From Clostridia bacterium (GTDB lineage Bacteria; Bacillota; Clostridia; Oscillospirales; Acutalibacteraceae), in NCBI GenBank assembly GCA_017548045.1, contig JAFYNR010000060.1, positions 38,441-102,440 on the forward strand: 64,000 bases of DNA, written 5' to 3'. Position 1 is the first letter of the stretch, and each line of letters starts with the position of its first letter. This document shows positions 32,768 to 40,547 of the stretch, one piece after another. Below the pieces are notes generated by a model. The model searched no databases, was not told the origin of the DNA, and worked only from the letters and a program-made list of their open reading frames with translations. The position numbers and the translations under genes are program-made.

Positions 32768-33085
32768 AACATTCTCCGTTTTGTAATATTTTAGCATTGT
32801 TCACAAAAAAGTTGCCATAATTTCAGCGACTTTTCTCGACATTTTGTAAAGTTTGTATAACCTTTGGTATATTCTTTTTTGGAAAAATAAAGTTTTCCAC
32901 ACCGATTTTCCCACAAAACTAAGGCGTTTCAGGGGAAGTTATCCCCCTTTTCCACACGGTTATCCACTTTTTCGGAGTGAAAAGCGCAATATACAGTTTG
33001 TATATTTATCTTCCCGTTTCAGCAGAATAATTCCACTCGGTTTTGCCAAAAATAACATAGAATTGCAGTGAAAGGGGAAATTTTT
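32768..33085. other. Intergenic region with a DnaA-box-like cluster
   Basis: This 318-base gap separates ogg from a small conserved gene. The left part (32800-32890) is strongly AT-rich. The right part holds five same-strand 9-mers close to the DnaA box TTATNCACA, listed next. No gene is supported. It could be a replication-related element or a DnaA-titrating site. Confidence 0.5.
32893..32968 (+). promoter_or_regulatory. Cluster of five DnaA-box-like 9-mers
   Basis: TTTTCCACA (32893), TTTTCCCACA (32906), TTATCCCCC (32939), TTTTCCACA (32948) and TTATCCACT (32960) all face the same way within 76 bases. Three differ from TTATNCACA at one position and the others are weaker. An AT-rich stretch lies directly upstream. 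Confidence 0.6.
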
Positions 33086-33358
33086 TTGATTAAAGGCGTT
33101 AATCGACAGGTGGTTGAAATTTCGCAGACTCAGTGCGAATATTTTGAAAAGGTTCTGTTCTTCATAAAGCCCGAATATTCCGCCGTCAGCGAGGGGGATT
33201 TAAGGGAAAGGGCATCGATTATTGCCCAGGGTGTAGGTATACCTCCTGCGGCAAGGCTGAAAAAAAGCAGACTCCGTCTTGCTCTGAGTATGAGTGCCGC
33301 CGCCTGTGCAGGCGCAGTAGTCAGCGGTACGATTTTTCTTCTGACCTCATTCTTTTGA
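33086..33358 (+). CDS. Small conserved membrane-tail protein
   Basis: The 90-residue product starts with an IKGVNRQVVEI segment followed by YFEKVLFFIKPEY, a pattern I recall from short conserved clostridial proteins of unknown function, and ends in one membrane span (about residues 64-88). The start is uncertain; I prefer the TTG at 33086, which puts AAAGGGGAA about eight bases upstream and matches the usual beginning, over GTG at 33068. Its end overlaps the convergent nth gene by 12 bases. Function unknown; it is the first gene to the right of the DnaA-box-like cluster. Confidence 0.65.
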   Translation: MIKGVNRQVVEISQTQCEYFEKVLFFIKPEYSAVSEGDLRERASIIAQGVGIPPAARLKKSRLRLALSMSAAACAGAVVSGTIFLLTSFF

Positions 33359-33976
33359 GCTTTTGCAGAAAGCCTTCATAACACACTCACCGCATTTGGG
33401 TCTGCCCGAAACACAGGTATCTCTGCCGTGAAGCACGCATCGATGGCAGAAATCGTTGCTTTCTTCGGGAGGAAGAATCTCGCGAAGCTTCATCTCAACC
33501 TTGTAGGGGTCTTTTGTTGAAACAAGTCCGAGCAGGTTTGATATTCTTATAAGATGTGTATCCGCAACAACGGCAGGCTTGCCGTATACGTCGCCTACAA
33601 TAAGATTGGCTGTTTTTCTGCCTACTCCGGGCAGGCTTGTCAGGTCTTCAATGTTATCCGGCACCTTGCCGTCAAAATCCGCAAGCATTTTCCGGCACAT
33701 ACCAATTATATCCCGTGCCTTAGCTCTGAAAAATCCGCATGAATGAATTATTTCTTCAACGTCTTCAACGTCTGCGGCGGCAAAATCCTCCATGGTTTTA
33801 TACTTTGCAAATAAATGCGGTGTTACAAGGTTGACCCTTGCATCTGTGCATTGCGCCGAAAGTCGGGTTGCAATAATCAGCTGCAAAGGGTTTTCTGCGT
33901 TAAGGGAGCATATTGAATCGGGATATTTCTCCTTCAGTGCATTAACCGCAAGCAAGGCTCTTTCTTTATCTGTCAT
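33347..33976 (-). CDS. nth: Endonuclease III
   Basis: Nth removes oxidised pyrimidines and cuts at the abasic site. The 209-residue product has the helix-hairpin-helix LTSLPGVGRKTANLI with the catalytic Lys, the Asp in VVADTHLIRI, and a C-terminal [4Fe-4S] loop (Cys in HRCVLHGRDTC, RPKCGEC and FCK). The ATG at 33976 has GAGGTG six bases upstream. It faces the small membrane-tail gene and lies near ogg. Confidence 0.96.
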   Translation of the reverse strand: MTDKERALLAVNALKEKYPDSICSLNAENPLQLIIATRLSAQCTDARVNLVTPHLFAKYKTMEDFAAADVEDVEEIIHSCGFFRAKARDIIGMCRKMLADFDGKVPDNIEDLTSLPGVGRKTANLIVGDVYGKPAVVADTHLIRISNLLGLVSTKDPYKVEMKLREILPPEESNDFCHRCVLHGRDTCVSGRPKCGECVMKAFCKSSKE

Positions 33977-34087
33977 TTTACGCACCTCACATTCACATCT
34001 GACAATAATTATATTATAATGCGCGCAGAATTTAAAGACACAATTTAAATTTACTGTGAATTTTCAGCATATGCAAATAAAAACAGT

Positions 34088-34116
34088 TGATTTTAACCCG
34101 GATTTATGTTACGATA
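34088..34116 (+). promoter_or_regulatory. Probable promoter of the repeat lipoprotein gene
   Basis: TTGATT (34088-34093) and TACGAT (34111-34116) with 17 bases between them. Confidence 0.5.
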
Positions 34117-34152
34117 AATTGCGACTGTTATTATATAATAGGGGGATTACAT

Positions 34153-36084
34153 ATGAAAAATAAATTTACTGCAAGGCTCTGCATCGTAATGTGCCTTGTT
34201 CTTGCAATTTCGTGCTTCACCGCCTGTAAGGTCAAGCCCGATAATAATTCAACAACCACTCTTGCAGGTGACGACTGGCAGTCAGACTCTGGCTATAACA
34301 AGGTAGTTATCAGCCAGGCTGAGCTTGTTGACCTTGTTGAAGATGCTCTGGGCAACGATATGCCCGAAAACTTCAACGGCGACCTTAATACCCTTACTCC
34401 CGAACAGCTTGAAAAGGTTGAAAACCACGCTAAGGATGAGGGTCTTACCGTTGAAAAGGATCAGAACGGCGACACGGTTATCAAAAAGGAAGAAATTCCC
34501 GTAACAGAGGCACCCAAGGAAGAGGTTGAGGATCTTTTCAACAAGCTTTCAATCAAAGACCCCAGCAACCTTTCAAGCGAAGAGTTTGAGGAGCTTTCAA
34601 AGGCAGCAGGCAACGAAGGTCTTATCGTTCAGACCAAGCCCGACGGCGAGGTTGTTGTTGTGAAGCCTGTTACCACCACAAGAATCATTACCCAGGCTTC
34701 CGAAGAAACAACAAACAAAGTAAAGCCTCCCAAAACGACAAAGGGCACAACCTCTGTTTATAAGCCCCCCGTTCATCAGACTGCCGCACCTATGGGCACG
34801 TCAACACAGATTTCGGTTTCAACTCTTTCCGACGGCTGGATTACCAACTACGGCATCAAGGGTCACACTGTTTTTGTTGACAACGCAGTAACAAAAGACG
34901 GCGGCACCGTTGCGGTAGGCGTTACAACCGACGGCGGCGCAGGTACTGCAGTTATTGTTAAGTACAATGAAAAAGGCAAGGTGCAGTGGGAAGATACCAT
35001 CGGCGGCAACAATCAGGTTTCGCTTGACGGTGTTACCGTGCTTAGCGACGGCAGCATTGTTGCGGTAGGCAGTACTCTTGCAACAGATATTGCAACCCCC
35101 GACGAATACGTATGCGATACAACCGTTGAAGGCGTTGTTGTTAAATATTCAAAGAACGGTGACAGACAGTGGCTTAAGATTATCGGCGGCAGCGGAAGTG
35201 ATATCTTCTATGCGGTTGATGCAACTCCCGACGGCGGCTTTGTTGCAGGCGGTAAAACCACTTCAAAGGACGGTCATTTCTCAGGCCTCAGCGAGCACAA
35301 CACAAAGGCTTTTATTGTTAAATTCAGCGCAAACGGCAGCATTGAATGGAAAAATTGCCTCGCAGGTAAAATTCACTGTGCGGTACGCGGTATTGCCGTA
35401 AACTCAGCAGGCGATATCTTTACCGTTATGGAAAACAATAATACCGACGGCGATTTTGCACAGTTCAATCTTCCCGGAAACAAGAGAATGGGCGTTGTTG
35501 CAAAGTTCAGCTCAGGCGGCAAGCTTCAGTGGGCAAATGCTCTTTATGAAAGCGGCCTTACAAACATTCACGGCGTTACATACACCGATGACGGCGGTTG
35601 CGTTGTTGCAGGTCAGTATTCGGCAACTGCCAAGGAAGGCAACATTTACAGCTTCAAGAAAATCTTCAACGGCGGCACCGGCGGAACTTATGACGGCGTT
35701 ATCGTTAAATACAAGGCAGACGGTGCAATGTCCTGGATGACTCCTCTCATCGGCTTTGAAAGTGATTTCATCACCGATATCACAAGAATTTCAAACGGTT
35801 ATGCGATATGCGGTTACTCCGCTTCATCAAACCGTGACTTCCAGGGTCTGGGCAAGGGCGATTACGATGCTTTTGTTTACACTCTCAACAAATACGGCGA
35901 GCTTGAAAAGGTTCACACCTTCGGCGGCTCGGCTGCGGATAACACAAGAACTCTTTGTGCAAGTGGCGATATGCTCTATGTAGGCGGTTCAACCAACTCC
36001 ACAGACGGCGCATTTGCAGGTCTTACACCTGCAGCCACAGCAGACCATGCGGCAGCCGTAATGCGTTGCTACAAACTCTCATAA
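34153..36084 (+). CDS. Repeat-rich surface lipoprotein
   Basis: This 643-residue protein has a lipoprotein signal peptide with a lipobox-like FTAC, Cys25 being the probable lipidated residue. Residues about 50-190 hold two related helical units (LTPEQLEKVENHAKDEGLTV and LSSEEFEELSKAAGNEGLIV), then a Thr/Lys/Pro linker. From about 245 on there are repeated units of the form DGG..AVG.T, VVKY..G...W and GGS..D, consistent with a beta-propeller (WD40/SBBP-like). No enzyme motif is seen. It is likely an adhesin or binding protein. The ATG 34153 follows GGGGGAT. Confidence 0.75.
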   Translation: MKNKFTARLCIVMCLVLAISCFTACKVKPDNNSTTTLAGDDWQSDSGYNKVVISQAELVDLVEDALGNDMPENFNGDLNTLTPEQLEKVENHAKDEGLTVEKDQNGDTVIKKEEIPVTEAPKEEVEDLFNKLSIKDPSNLSSEEFEELSKAAGNEGLIVQTKPDGEVVVVKPVTTTRIITQASEETTNKVKPPKTTKGTTSVYKPPVHQTAAPMGTSTQISVSTLSDGWITNYGIKGHTVFVDNAVTKDGGTVAVGVTTDGGAGTAVIVKYNEKGKVQWEDTIGGNNQVSLDGVTVLSDGSIVAVGSTLATDIATPDEYVCDTTVEGVVVKYSKNGDRQWLKIIGGSGSDIFYAVDATPDGGFVAGGKTTSKDGHFSGLSEHNTKAFIVKFSANGSIEWKNCLAGKIHCAVRGIAVNSAGDIFTVMENNNTDGDFAQFNLPGNKRMGVVAKFSSGGKLQWANALYESGLTNIHGVTYTDDGGCVVAGQYSATAKEGNIYSFKKIFNGGTGGTYDGVIVKYKADGAMSWMTPLIGFESDFITDITRISNGYAICGYSASSNRDFQGLGKGDYDAFVYTLNKYGELEKVHTFGGSAADNTRTLCASGDMLYVGGSTNSTDGAFAGLTPAATADHAAAVMRCYKLS

Positions 36085-36092
36085 AATAATAC

Positions 36093-36126
36093 AGGGCTGA
36101 CTCAACTGAGTCAGCCCTCTTTTTTA
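36093..36126 (+). terminator. Terminator after the lipoprotein gene
   Basis: AGGGCTGACTCA/TGAGTCAGCCCT, 12-bp stem with a two-base spacer, followed by CTTTTTTA. It overlaps the end of the opposite-strand small ORF. Confidence 0.93.
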
Positions 36127-36225
36127 TCCAGCAAGTGCGTAAAACGCAACAGTTACTACGCCAAGCACCATAATTGCACAAAGCACAAGTGCCGTGATGC
36201 GTACAAATAAATTATGTCCCTTCAT
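36124..36225 (-). CDS. 33-residue single-span membrane peptide
   Basis: On the minus strand an ATG at 36225 opens a 33-codon frame: MKGHNLFVRITALVL, then a hydrophobic stretch to VTVAFYALAG and TAA. One span covers about residues 11-30 with a basic N-terminus. GGAGGGTAAG lies just upstream of the ATG, and a good promoter (TTGACA-17-TATTAT, 36257-36285) points at it. I do not recognise the family, though its size and layout are like those of small stress-related peptides such as Prli42. The frame is too short for common gene callers. Confidence 0.62.
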   Translation of the reverse strand: MKGHNLFVRITALVLCAIMVLGVVTVAFYALAG

Positions 36226-36256
36226 CTTACCCTCCGTAATGATTTTTCTGTCTATT

Positions 36257-36285
36257 ATAATAAACCCTGAGCGCCGTATTGTCAA
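36257..36285 (-). promoter_or_regulatory. Sigma-A promoter of the 33-residue peptide gene
   Basis: On the minus strand TTGACA (36280-36285) and TATTAT (36257-36262) are 17 bases apart. Confidence 0.7.
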
Positions 36286-36296
36286 TAAAATTTCCG

Positions 36297-36325
36297 TTGA
36301 CTATTTTTTACCCGTTTGTTATACT
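36297..36325 (+). promoter_or_regulatory. Sigma-A promoter of the 36359 gene
   Basis: TTGACT (36297-36302) and TATACT (36320-36325), 17-base spacing. It is back-to-back with the promoter of the small peptide, only 11 bases between the -35 elements. Confidence 0.78.
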
Positions 36326-36358
36326 TCAAGGTGGATATTTCAGGAAGGAGAATTCAAA

Positions 36359-37201
36359 ATGAGCGCATTTTCACTTATGCTTAATCAGATTCTTTCATTC
36401 ATATTTGCCGTAGTGCTTATTCCCTTTTCGGCACTGACTCACGGAATTGACCTTATTTCTGTTGACGGCAGAACCGATACCGCCAAAACCAACGTGGTGG
36501 GAATAGGTGCATATTTTCGCTCACAGGGTATGACAAGCGACGGTGAAACCCTTTATTTTTCATCAAAAACAACGATTATCCGTACCGAAGCTGATGCAAA
36601 AACCCTTATCAATGCCAATTACTCCGCAATTCCGGATGAACTCAAGGAGCTTGGTATAAAGCATATCGGCGGTCTGAGCTGTTATAACGGATACATTTAT
36701 GCAGGTCTTGAAGACAGCAAGGTGTGGGATTATCCCATTGTGGGTATTTATGATGCCCAGACCCTTGAACTCGTTGATTATTACATTATGGATAGTGAAA
36801 AGATAACAAGAGGCTTGCCCTGGGTATGTGTCAACAGCGAAAACGGCTATCTTTACTGCACAGACCATTCAAAAAATCCCACAAAACTTCTTGTTTATGA
36901 CACTGCAAAAGAAATGGCTTTTGTTGAAGAGGTTATGCTTGAAAGCTCTCCCTATGCAATTCAGGGTGCGGAATTCCTTAACGGCAAAATTTATGCCGCA
37001 ACCAACGACGATACTCAGGCAATTTATATAATCGATCCCGTTACGGGCGGTGTTGAAAAGCTTCTTGACCGTAACCTTACAGGCGGAAGCGAAGGCGAAG
37101 GAATGACCTTCATAATAAAAGACGGAAAGCCCGTGCTTACGGCTATGGATATGGGTCCCCTTTTCATAAATGCATTTGTGCGTGAATATCCTTTTGAGTA
37201 A
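36359..37201 (+). CDS. Exported propeller-like protein of unknown function
   Basis: I do not recognise this 280-residue protein. Residues about 6-28 are hydrophobic and probably an uncleaved signal or anchor, so the rest is outside the cell. The body has repeated strand patterns such as QGMTSDGETLYFSSK, GGLSCYNGYIYAGLED, GYLYCTDHSKNPTKLLVYD and NGKIYAATNDDTQAIYIID, which look like blades of a YncE/NHL-type propeller. The ATG 36359 has AAGGAG upstream and its own promoter. The next gene, a DUF4474 paralogue, starts 24 bases later and is probably co-transcribed. Confidence 0.65.
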   Translation: MSAFSLMLNQILSFIFAVVLIPFSALTHGIDLISVDGRTDTAKTNVVGIGAYFRSQGMTSDGETLYFSSKTTIIRTEADAKTLINANYSAIPDELKELGIKHIGGLSCYNGYIYAGLEDSKVWDYPIVGIYDAQTLELVDYYIMDSEKITRGLPWVCVNSENGYLYCTDHSKNPTKLLVYDTAKEMAFVEEVMLESSPYAIQGAEFLNGKIYAATNDDTQAIYIIDPVTGGVEKLLDRNLTGGSEGEGMTFIIKDGKPVLTAMDMGPLFINAFVREYPFE

Positions 37202-37225
37202 ACCGTCGCGGAAGGAGAAGATAAA

Positions 37226-38239
37226 ATGAAAAACAAAGCGATACCCATTGCAGTGGGTGCTGTTGCCGTCATTTTGGTGGGAATTGTTGCGGCATTGGGC
37301 ATAAAAATGAACTCAAGCCCTGCCATTGAACCTGCACAGGGTACAACACAGGCTGAAACCACAGCTCAAATCACATATCCCGTTTATGAGGAAACACGGT
37401 TTTCTTTACCTGATCAAATTATAGTACAGGACAGAATCGAACCCGAAACCACTCCGTCAACCGCACCGTCTGAAACCGAAAAGGCAACAGAAACAACAAC
37501 CCTTGCTGAAAAGCTTACTCAGGTTGCAACAACGGCTGTGAACAAGGCGTTCAAGGAGGTTTTCACCTTACCCAAGGCGCCCAAATACGTTCCCCCCGAT
37601 ACAGACCTGAACTTCGCTCAAATCAACCTTGCATCCTATAAGTTCAACCCAGACGGCAATTTCTACTACACGGACGACAAAGAATGCTGGCAGAAAAACT
37701 TCGGCTTCAACGAGGTTTACGATACGTTTGCGCCCGTCACAATGATGTATTACGATACCGTACGCACCACCTTTGAATACGGCGGCAAGGAATGGATGAT
37801 TCAGACCTGGAAGGGTCAGTACGGCGTAATGTTTGTCGGCGGTGAGGTGGGTGTTTACACCAGACCTTTGGGCAGTATCGGCTCACATTATATATGTGCC
37901 GACAAGGAAGACTGGCTTTATATGGAAACCGCCTTTATGTGGGATGAATACGGCAACGGCGAATACCGTGCGGTGTTCAACCGTGATTACGATAAATACT
38001 GGTGGGCAACGGGCTTTGTTGTAGGCTTCCCCAACGGTAGCCTGCGTAAAACCCTTACAGAGTTCAGACTAGTGACACACATTACATTCAAGGATACGGA
38101 AATGGCAGATGCTTTCTGCAATGCCTTTGAGGCAAACGGCTTCACAAGGGTTTCGAAACTTAACAACAATTCACCCGATACCTTTGTGCAGGTTGGCCCC
38201 GACGTTGCATTTGTGTGGCAGAATATAAATCAAAAATAA
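37226..38239 (+). CDS. Membrane-anchored DUF4474-type surface protein, paralogue 3
   Basis: The 337-residue product has the same plan as the genes at 23154 and 24287: membrane segment (about 6-27), a linker rich in Thr, Glu and Ser, and a C-terminal domain with NPDGNFYYTDDKECWQ, MIQTWKGQYGVMFVGGEVGVYT, YICADKEDWLYMET and YWWATGFVVG. The latter half of the shared domain is strongly conserved among the three. It starts after GGAAGGAGAAG and ends before a bidirectional terminator. Function unknown. Confidence 0.82.
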   Translation: MKNKAIPIAVGAVAVILVGIVAALGIKMNSSPAIEPAQGTTQAETTAQITYPVYEETRFSLPDQIIVQDRIEPETTPSTAPSETEKATETTTLAEKLTQVATTAVNKAFKEVFTLPKAPKYVPPDTDLNFAQINLASYKFNPDGNFYYTDDKECWQKNFGFNEVYDTFAPVTMMYYDTVRTTFEYGGKEWMIQTWKGQYGVMFVGGEVGVYTRPLGSIGSHYICADKEDWLYMETAFMWDEYGNGEYRAVFNRDYDKYWWATGFVVGFPNGSLRKTLTEFRLVTHITFKDTEMADAFCNAFEANGFTRVSKLNNNSPDTFVQVGPDVAFVWQNINQK

Positions 38240-38243
38240 AAAT

Positions 38244-38282
38244 AAGGCGTACACTTCAATGATGTGTACGCCTTTATCTTTT
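38244..38282 (+). terminator. Bidirectional terminator between DUF4474-3 and serA
   Basis: AAGGCGTACAC/GTGTACGCCTT, 11-bp stem, followed by TTATCTTTTG to the right and preceded by AAAATAA to the left. Confidence 0.88.
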
Positions 38283-38288
38283 GTTAAC

Positions 38289-39416
38289 TTACTTTATAAC
38301 TCTTGCTCTGATTGCGCCTTCAACTGCGGTATTGAATTCCTTATCGGTATCGATTACGGTGTAACCCATATCCTTCTTGTTTGCGGTGAAGATTGAAGCA
38401 ATCTCTGCACCTGCTGCCTTTGCGGCGGCTTCTGCCTTAACCGCAAATTCATCTGCATTTTCCTTATGGATAAAGCAGGTACGAACTGCAAACTCACTTG
38501 CAAGGCGGGCATTGGGAAGGTTAACGGAATTTTTGATTTCACCTTTGAGAAGATATAAGGCAACTTCTGTCGCTGCCATCATTGCACAGTTTTCTTCGCT
38601 TTCGGGAGTTGATGCGCCAAGGTGAGGAATAGCTGTTACGCCTTCTGCACCAAGCTGCTCATCTGTGGGGAAGTCTGTTACGTAAGCGCCTGCTTTTCCG
38701 CTTGCAAGAGCATCAACAATATCCTTTGATGCAACAAGCTCGCCACGGGCAAAGTTAAGAATTCTTACGCCGTCCTTCATCTTTGCGATGGTTTCGGCAT
38801 TAATCATTCCTCTTGTACCGTCGTTGAGAGGAGCGTGGAGTGTGATATAATCGCTCTTTGCAAAAATCTCGTCAAGCTCAACAAGTGTTACATCTGTCTT
38901 ACCTGCAGCAAAGGGGTCATATGCAATAACGTCCATACCAAGTGCCTCTGCGCTTTCGGCAACCATTGCTCCGATTGCACCCAGACCTACAATACCCAGG
39001 GTCTTGCCGAGAATTTCGGGGCCTGCAAAGTTGCCCTTACCCTTTTCAACAAGCTTACCTACGTTTTCGCCCTCGCCCTTGAGAGTTTTGCACCAATCCA
39101 TTGCTGCGGCAACCTTTCTTGAAGCAAGGAAAAGAGAGCAGATAACAAGCTCCTTAACTGCGTTTGCGTTTGCGCCGGGAGTGTTGAAAACAACAACGCC
39201 CTTGTCACTGCAAGCAGGAATGGGAATGTTATTTACGCCTGCGCCTGCTCTTGCGATTGCAACCGTGTTCTCTGCAAGCTCATATTCGTGCATTGAAGCT
39301 GAACGAACAAGGATTGCATCGGGATTTTCGATTGCATCTCCGCAGGTGAAAAGCTCACTGTCAAGACGGTCAAGACCGTTCTTGGAAATCTTATTTAAGG
39401 TTAAAATGTTATACAT
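38289..39416 (-). CDS. serA: D-3-phosphoglycerate dehydrogenase
   Basis: SerA starts serine synthesis by oxidising 3-phosphoglycerate. The 375-residue product has the N-terminal substrate domain (RAGAGVNNIPIPACSDKGVVVFNTPGANANAVKE), the Rossmann loop LGIVGLGAIGAMVAESAEALG, LNFARGELV and IPHLGASTPESEENC with the catalytic His. A C-terminal ACT-like domain (about residues 305-375) may bind serine. It follows serC by 15 bases in the same operon. Confidence 0.94.
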   Translation of the reverse strand: MYNILTLNKISKNGLDRLDSELFTCGDAIENPDAILVRSASMHEYELAENTVAIARAGAGVNNIPIPACSDKGVVVFNTPGANANAVKELVICSLFLASRKVAAAMDWCKTLKGEGENVGKLVEKGKGNFAGPEILGKTLGIVGLGAIGAMVAESAEALGMDVIAYDPFAAGKTDVTLVELDEIFAKSDYITLHAPLNDGTRGMINAETIAKMKDGVRILNFARGELVASKDIVDALASGKAGAYVTDFPTDEQLGAEGVTAIPHLGASTPESEENCAMMAATEVALYLLKGEIKNSVNLPNARLASEFAVRTCFIHKENADEFAVKAEAAAKAAGAEIASIFTANKKDMGYTVIDTDKEFNTAVEGAIRARVIK

Positions 39417-39431
39417 TGTAAACTCCCCTTA

Positions 39432-40511
39432 TCAGTTATTCTTTTCGAATTCAGCCATAAATTCAACAAGCTTTTCAACACCTTCGATGGGCATTGCGTT
39501 ATAGATTGAAGCCCTCATACCGCCGACTGAACGGTGACCCTTGAGGTTAACAAAGCCTGCTGCTGTTGCATCCTTAACGAACTTTGCGTTAAGCTCGTCG
39601 CTTTCGGTAACGAAGGTAACGTTCATCATTGAACGGTCGCTCTTCTTAACGGGGTTGTTGAACATCTTGCTGTTGTCGATGAAATCATAGAGAATTGAGC
39701 ATTTCTTTTCGTTGTGAAGCTTCATTGCTTCAAGGCCGCCCAGATTCTTTATCCATTCAAGCACAAGCTTGCACATATAAATGGAGTAGCAAGGGGGTGT
39801 GTTATACATTGAATCATTGTCTGCAAGGGTCTTATAATCCAGCATTGTGGGAGTGTAATCCCTTGCGTTGCCAAGAAGATCCTCACGAACGATAACAACG
39901 GTAAGACCTGCAGGTGCAACATTCTTCTGTGCTCCGCCGTAGATAACGCCGTACTTTGAAACATCCATAGGCTCTGAAAGGAAGCAGGATGAAACGTCTG
40001 CAACCAGAGGAACATTGCCTGTGTCGGGAAGCTCAGTAAAACGTGTGCCGTAAATTGTATTGTTCTGGCAGATGTAGAAATAGTCTGCATCGGGTGTGAA
40101 ATCAGCCTTGTTAAGCTCGGGGATGCAGGAGAAATTCTGCTCCTTTGATGAACCTACCACCTTGATTTCGCCGTATTTTGTGGCTTCCTTGTATGCCTTG
40201 GTTGAGAACTGACCCGAAAGAACGTAGTCAGCCTTGCCGCTGCCGTTGAGGAAGTTGAGGGGGATAGCCGCAAACTGTGTTGATGCGCCGCCCTGGCAGA
40301 AGATAACCTTATAGTTATCGGGGATACCCATAACCTCTTTGAAAAGGTCACGGGCACCGAAGATGATTTCTTCATAAACCTTTGAACGGTGGCTCATTTC
40401 AAGCACAGACTGTCCGCTGCCCTTGTAATCAAGCATTTCCGCGGCTGCTCTGTTAAGCACGCTTTCGGGAAGCATTGAGGGACCTGCTGAAAAATTATAA
40501 ACTCTTGCCAT
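39432..40511 (-). CDS. serC: Phosphoserine aminotransferase
   Basis: SerC converts 3-phosphohydroxypyruvate to phosphoserine with PLP. The 359-residue product begins VYNFSAGPSMLPESVL and has VIFCQGGASTQFAAIPLN, DVSSCFLSEPMD, GGAQKNVAPAGL with the PLP lysine, NTPPCYSIYM and GGMRASIYNAMP. It is the first gene of the serC-serA pair and lies 37 bases downstream of aspS. SerB is not in the window. Confidence 0.96.
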   Translation of the reverse strand: MARVYNFSAGPSMLPESVLNRAAAEMLDYKGSGQSVLEMSHRSKVYEEIIFGARDLFKEVMGIPDNYKVIFCQGGASTQFAAIPLNFLNGSGKADYVLSGQFSTKAYKEATKYGEIKVVGSSKEQNFSCIPELNKADFTPDADYFYICQNNTIYGTRFTELPDTGNVPLVADVSSCFLSEPMDVSKYGVIYGGAQKNVAPAGLTVVIVREDLLGNARDYTPTMLDYKTLADNDSMYNTPPCYSIYMCKLVLEWIKNLGGLEAMKLHNEKKCSILYDFIDNSKMFNNPVKKSDRSMMNVTFVTESDELNAKFVKDATAAGFVNLKGHRSVGGMRASIYNAMPIEGVEKLVEFMAEFEKNN

Positions 40512-40547
40512 TTATTTTCATCCTTCCAAAAATTATTCTATATTATT

